Shown piece after piece: positions 32,025 to 32,328 of a stretch of 32,328 nucleotides of DNA (position 1 is the first letter of the stretch; each line of letters begins with the position of its first letter). The notes below the pieces were generated by a model. That model saw only the letters and a program-made list of their open reading frames with translations, did not search any database and was not told where the DNA came from. The position numbers and the translations under genes are program-made. Source of the stretch: Galbitalea sp036495225 (GTDB lineage: Bacteria > Actinomycetota > Actinomycetes > Actinomycetales > Microbacteriaceae); NCBI GenBank assembly GCA_036495225.1, contig DASXNG010000207.1, positions 1 through 32,328 on the forward strand. Reading direction: 5' to 3'.

Positions 32025-32328
32025 ATGACGAAACGGCGAGTGGTGGTGACGGGCGCGAGCTCGGGGATAGGGGCGGCGACAGCGCGGCTCTTCCGGGCAC
32101 AGGGCTGGGATGTGGTGGGGGTCGCACGACGCACCGAGCGTCTCGCTGAACTGGCTGACGGGACCGGGATCTCCGTCTTCACAGCCGACCTCACGGTGCA
32201 GGACGAGGTGGATGCGCTCCGCCGGCACCTCGAGGCGACCGGCCCCATCCATGCGCTCGTGAACAACGCGGGTGGCGCCCTGGGCCTCGACTCCGTGGAG
32301 AAGTCGCTCGCCGAGGACTGGGTGCGGA
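32025..32328 (+). CDS. Short-chain dehydrogenase/reductase, N-terminal part
   Basis: The gene is cut by the right edge of the window after 101 codons. It starts at ATG 32025, 132 bp from divergent metY. The Rossmann motif is TGASSGIG (9-16), followed by ARRTERL, which supplies an Arg pair typical of NADP(H)-preferring members. ADLT and the NNAG motif (in LVNNAGGALG) confirm the classical SDR fold. The catalytic Tyr-x3-Lys and Ser lie beyond the edge, so the substrate is unknown. It is similar to YdfG-like serine/3-hydroxy acid dehydrogenases in general shape, but I cannot go further. Confidence 0.85.
   Translation, partial: MTKRRVVVTGASSGIGAATARLFRAQGWDVVGVARRTERLAELADGTGISVFTADLTVQDEVDALRRHLEATGPIHALVNNAGGALGLDSVEKSLAEDWVR

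Noticed and set aside
1..32328. Prophage, integrase, CRISPR, toxin-antitoxin or restriction genes
   Set aside because: None of the credible frames carries motifs for these, and no array of spaced direct repeats was seen other than the short TGCCRC boxes and the intergenic elements already listed.

Overview
The window is high-GC actinobacterial DNA, most likely from a Microbacteriaceae-like organism. I infer this from the gene content (a mycothiol-type SigH/RsrA pair, a kgd-type 2-oxoglutarate enzyme with a fused E2 domain, guaB1 next to two CNNM-like genes, metX/metY), the many GTG starts, and the many TANNNT boxes sitting 6-8 nt before start codons. No rRNA, tRNA, CRISPR array, integrase or transposase gene is visible. 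Most of it is dense chromosomal housekeeping DNA.

Layout. 1-2126: start of a class I glutamine amidotransferase, then a TetR regulator divergent from an MFS exporter, with two copies of one candidate operator between them. 2123-4512 (minus): hisN, a septum-formation-type lipoprotein, a TMEM97-like EXPERA membrane protein and gluconokinase. 4513-4941: a gap holding an inverted-repeat element. 4942-7370 (minus): aroA-rsgA, divergent from sigH-rsrA (7481-8403), which has a textbook SigH/SigR promoter plus a second, downstream candidate promoter. 8420-10330 (minus): a secreted metzincin protease with Ig-like repeats. 10668-14504 (minus): kgd. 14656-19051 (plus): guaB1 and two CNNM/CorC membrane proteins. 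19427-21149 (minus): a HAD hydrolase and an Old Yellow Enzyme. 21174-25045 (plus): nnrD, a GT87 membrane glycosyltransferase, an MTH1187-type thiamine-binding protein and a second MFS transporter. 24983-29210 (minus): a signalling cluster of two sister response regulators, one histidine kinase and a membrane protein shaped like a kinase without its ATPase motifs. 29277-31892 (minus): metY-metX for sulfhydrylation of homoserine, with a strong hairpin between the genes. 32025-end (plus): start of a short-chain dehydrogenase.

The least explained material lies in the gaps. Four long intergenic regions (4513-4941, 10331-10667, 16096-16704, 19052-19426) each hold an element built from inverted repeats. 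Three share a left module of about 80 bp and the same terminal sequence. Two of those also share a central cruciform in which two base pairs differ between copies and are both compensated. All lie just downstream of a stop codon. I think these form a family of MITE/REP-like or structured-RNA elements.

Other points of interest are the SigH dual-start arrangement, which resembles the sigmaR/sigmaR' system of Streptomyces, the unusual two-component cluster with an array of TGCCRC boxes before the kinase, and the bacterial TMEM97 homologue.
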